33,922 nucleotides of DNA from the NCBI GenBank assembly GCA_028282885.1, contig JANQGX010000092.1, positions 1 through 33,922 of the forward strand. The letters run 5' to 3'. Under the pieces are notes generated by a model. That model made no database searches, was not told the origin of the DNA, and worked only from the letters and a program-made list of their open reading frames with translations. The stretch is from SAR324 cluster bacterium. Lineage in GTDB: Bacteria > SAR324 > XYD2-FULL-50-16. Positions 32,823 to 33,922 of this stretch are shown piece by piece. The stretch's first letter is position 1. Every line of letters starts with the position of its first letter. Position numbers and translations under genes: made by a program.

Positions 32823-33452
32823 ATGGCTGATACCTTGGTTGAACTCATTGCCGAATTGAAAGAAAAAGAAGTTCTGGACTTTGTCGACAAAGCTATTGAA
32901 CAGAATGTTGATCCCATGGAGATTCTTAACGGAGCCCGGGAAGGCATGCAGATTATCGGCGACAAATTTGCGGAAGGCACTTACTTTTTACCGGATTTGA
33001 TTTACTCCGGTGAGATACTGAAAAGTGTCGTCAATAAAATTGAACCCTTGTTAAAGCAGCAGGGGCCTGTGGTAAGTAAGGGTAAGGTTGTACTGGGAAC
33101 GGTAGCTGGCGATATCCATAATATTGGGAAGGACATTGTTGGTTTCATGCTGGATGTCAATGGTTATGAAGTGCATGATCTGGGGGTGGATGTCTCTGTT
33201 CAGGATTTTGTGAAAAAAATCCGGGAAACCGATGCATCCATCGTGGCCTTGAGCGGATTTTTGACGTTGGCTTTTGATGCGATGAAAGCCACCGTGGATG
33301 CAATAGCTGATGCCGGGCTAAGAGAGCAGGTGAAAATCATGGTGGGAGGCGGACAGATCGATGAACAGGTGCGGCAACATACCGGCGCCGACGCATTTGG
33401 TCGTGATGCTATCGAAGCTGTCAAATTGGCAGATGATTGGATTGCGGCTTGA
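32823..33452 (+). CDS. Corrinoid (B12-binding) methyltransferase protein, MtbC/MttC-like
   Basis: 209 residues, the usual size. The N-terminal helical cap domain (~1-85) has EILNGAREGMQIIGDKFAEGTYFLPDLIYSGEI. The C-terminal B12-binding Rossmann domain (~90-209) has the cobalt-ligand motif GDIHNIGKDIVG (D-x-H-x-x-G), then LGVDVSVQDFV, LSGFLTLAFDAM and KIMVGGGQID. It carries the methyl group on cobalamin between two methyltransferases. GGAGATG precedes the start. It is flanked by UroD-like genes on both sides, forming a substrate-methyltransferase/corrinoid/methyltransferase set. Confidence 0.92.
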   Translation: MADTLVELIAELKEKEVLDFVDKAIEQNVDPMEILNGAREGMQIIGDKFAEGTYFLPDLIYSGEILKSVVNKIEPLLKQQGPVVSKGKVVLGTVAGDIHNIGKDIVGFMLDVNGYEVHDLGVDVSVQDFVKKIRETDASIVALSGFLTLAFDAMKATVDAIADAGLREQVKIMVGGGQIDEQVRQHTGADAFGRDAIEAVKLADDWIAA

Positions 33453-33537
33453 TGGCATAAGAACACGGTTACTTGAACTTTTTATGGATCGTTCCGTCAA
33501 GTTTCACAAAACTTAGTATTTATTGGATGATGTGAAA

Positions 33538-33922
33538 ATGAAAGGAAAAGCGCTAGTAGAAGCCACGTTCAATTTGGAGAAAACGGAACGGGCGCCTTGG
33601 GTGCCGTTTGTGGGCTGCCACGGTGGATTTTTGATCGGGGTCACAGCCACCGACTATCTTCAATCCGAAACCAAAATGGTTGAAGGCATTGAAAAGGCTA
33701 TCGAACTCTATTCACCCGACGGTATTCCCATCGCTTTTGATCTGCAGGTTGAGGCGGAAATCCTGGGATGCAAGCTTTTGTGGTCCGATGAAAATCCGCC
33801 GGCCGTAACCAGCCATCCCCTGAACGAAGGGGTGAAGCTTGAAGAGCTCAAAATTCCACAGAAAACAGAAGGAAGATTGCCGATCATCCTGAATACCACC
33901 CGGACCATAAGGGAGAGATATA
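33538..33922 (+). CDS. MtaA/CmuA-like uroporphyrinogen decarboxylase family methyltransferase (partial, runs off the window)
   Basis: An open frame of 128 codons from the ATG at 33538 reaches the window end without a stop. It reads MKGKALVEATFNLEKTERAP, then WVPFVGCHGGFLIG, YSPDGIPIAFDLQVEAEILGC and AVTSHPL, the N-terminal half pattern of MtaA/CmuA-type UroD-family methyltransferases. The Asp/Glu-rich strand around FDLQVEAE is characteristic. No strong ribosome site is seen before the ATG. It is the second UroD-type enzyme of the cluster and probably works on the other side of the corrinoid protein. Confidence 0.8.
   Translation, partial: MKGKALVEATFNLEKTERAPWVPFVGCHGGFLIGVTATDYLQSETKMVEGIEKAIELYSPDGIPIAFDLQVEAEILGCKLLWSDENPPAVTSHPLNEGVKLEELKIPQKTEGRLPIILNTTRTIRERY

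Noticed and set aside
1..33922. Search for a DGR reverse transcriptase or template repeat inside the window
   Set aside because: No reverse-transcriptase motifs are seen in any sizeable frame, and the only three matches to the FGE C-terminal end are the variable regions themselves. The DGR core must be elsewhere if it exists.

Overview
The window looks like chromosomal DNA of an anaerobic, Gram-negative bacterium, most likely in or near Desulfobacterota (former Deltaproteobacteria). This rests on gene content only: a corrinoid methyltransferase cluster of MtaA/MtbC type, a thiolase / HMG-CoA-synthase-like / DUF35 operon, a large sigma-54 activator, exported caspase-like proteins and toxin-antitoxin modules. 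No rRNA, tRNA or CRISPR array was seen, so the taxonomic guess is weak.

Region 1 (1-7000) is accessory DNA. It holds a small Spy/CpxP-like lipoprotein and two tandem exported caspase (C14) proteins ending in a formylglycine-generating-enzyme-type (FGE, C-type-lectin fold) domain. The first of these is split by an apparent frameshift. A Phd/RelE-type toxin-antitoxin pair and several inverted and dispersed repeats lie among them. The last ~100 bp of the two FGE genes differ at 18 positions. Every difference falls in 12 codons, nearly all in codon positions 1 and 2, mostly in codons with a fixed third C. The DNA around them is identical and continues past the stop. A third, truncated copy at 16006-16200 varies at the same codons. 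This is the pattern left by adenine-directed mutagenesis in a diversity-generating retroelement (DGR). No reverse transcriptase or template repeat lies in the window, so these would be remote variable regions. This is the main find.

Region 2 (7000-15600) is a sugar/aminocyclitol cluster. A ROK repressor and a glycerol-1-phosphate-dehydrogenase-like enzyme are transcribed leftward. Divergently, a PIG-L deacetylase fused to a DUF1284-like Cys domain, an MFS transporter, NagB, a StsC-like DegT/DnrJ aminotransferase and a Gfo/Idh/MocA dehydrogenase run rightward. Together they suggest uptake and conversion of an N-acylated amino sugar or aminocyclitol.

Region 3 (15600-21700) holds the FGE remnant, a Phd/VapC toxin-antitoxin pair, a CpxR/CpxA-like two-component system, dapA, an ACT-domain protein and a small exported protein. 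A 17-bp box in front of the response regulator is repeated exactly in front of the Spy/CpxP-like gene 16 kb away, which suggests a Cpx-like envelope-stress regulon.

Region 4 (22200-27800) is acyl-CoA chemistry: an enoyl-CoA hydratase facing an operon of SDR, HMG-CoA-synthase-like/DUF35 fusion and thiolase. A HEAT-repeat protein follows. The synthase-like domain lacks the expected nucleophilic Cys.

Region 5 (27900-33922) is a TPR-GAF-AAA+-Fis sigma-54 activator divergent from a UroD-like methyltransferase, a corrinoid protein and a second MtaA-like gene cut by the window end. This is probably a methyl-group transfer system for a methylated substrate.
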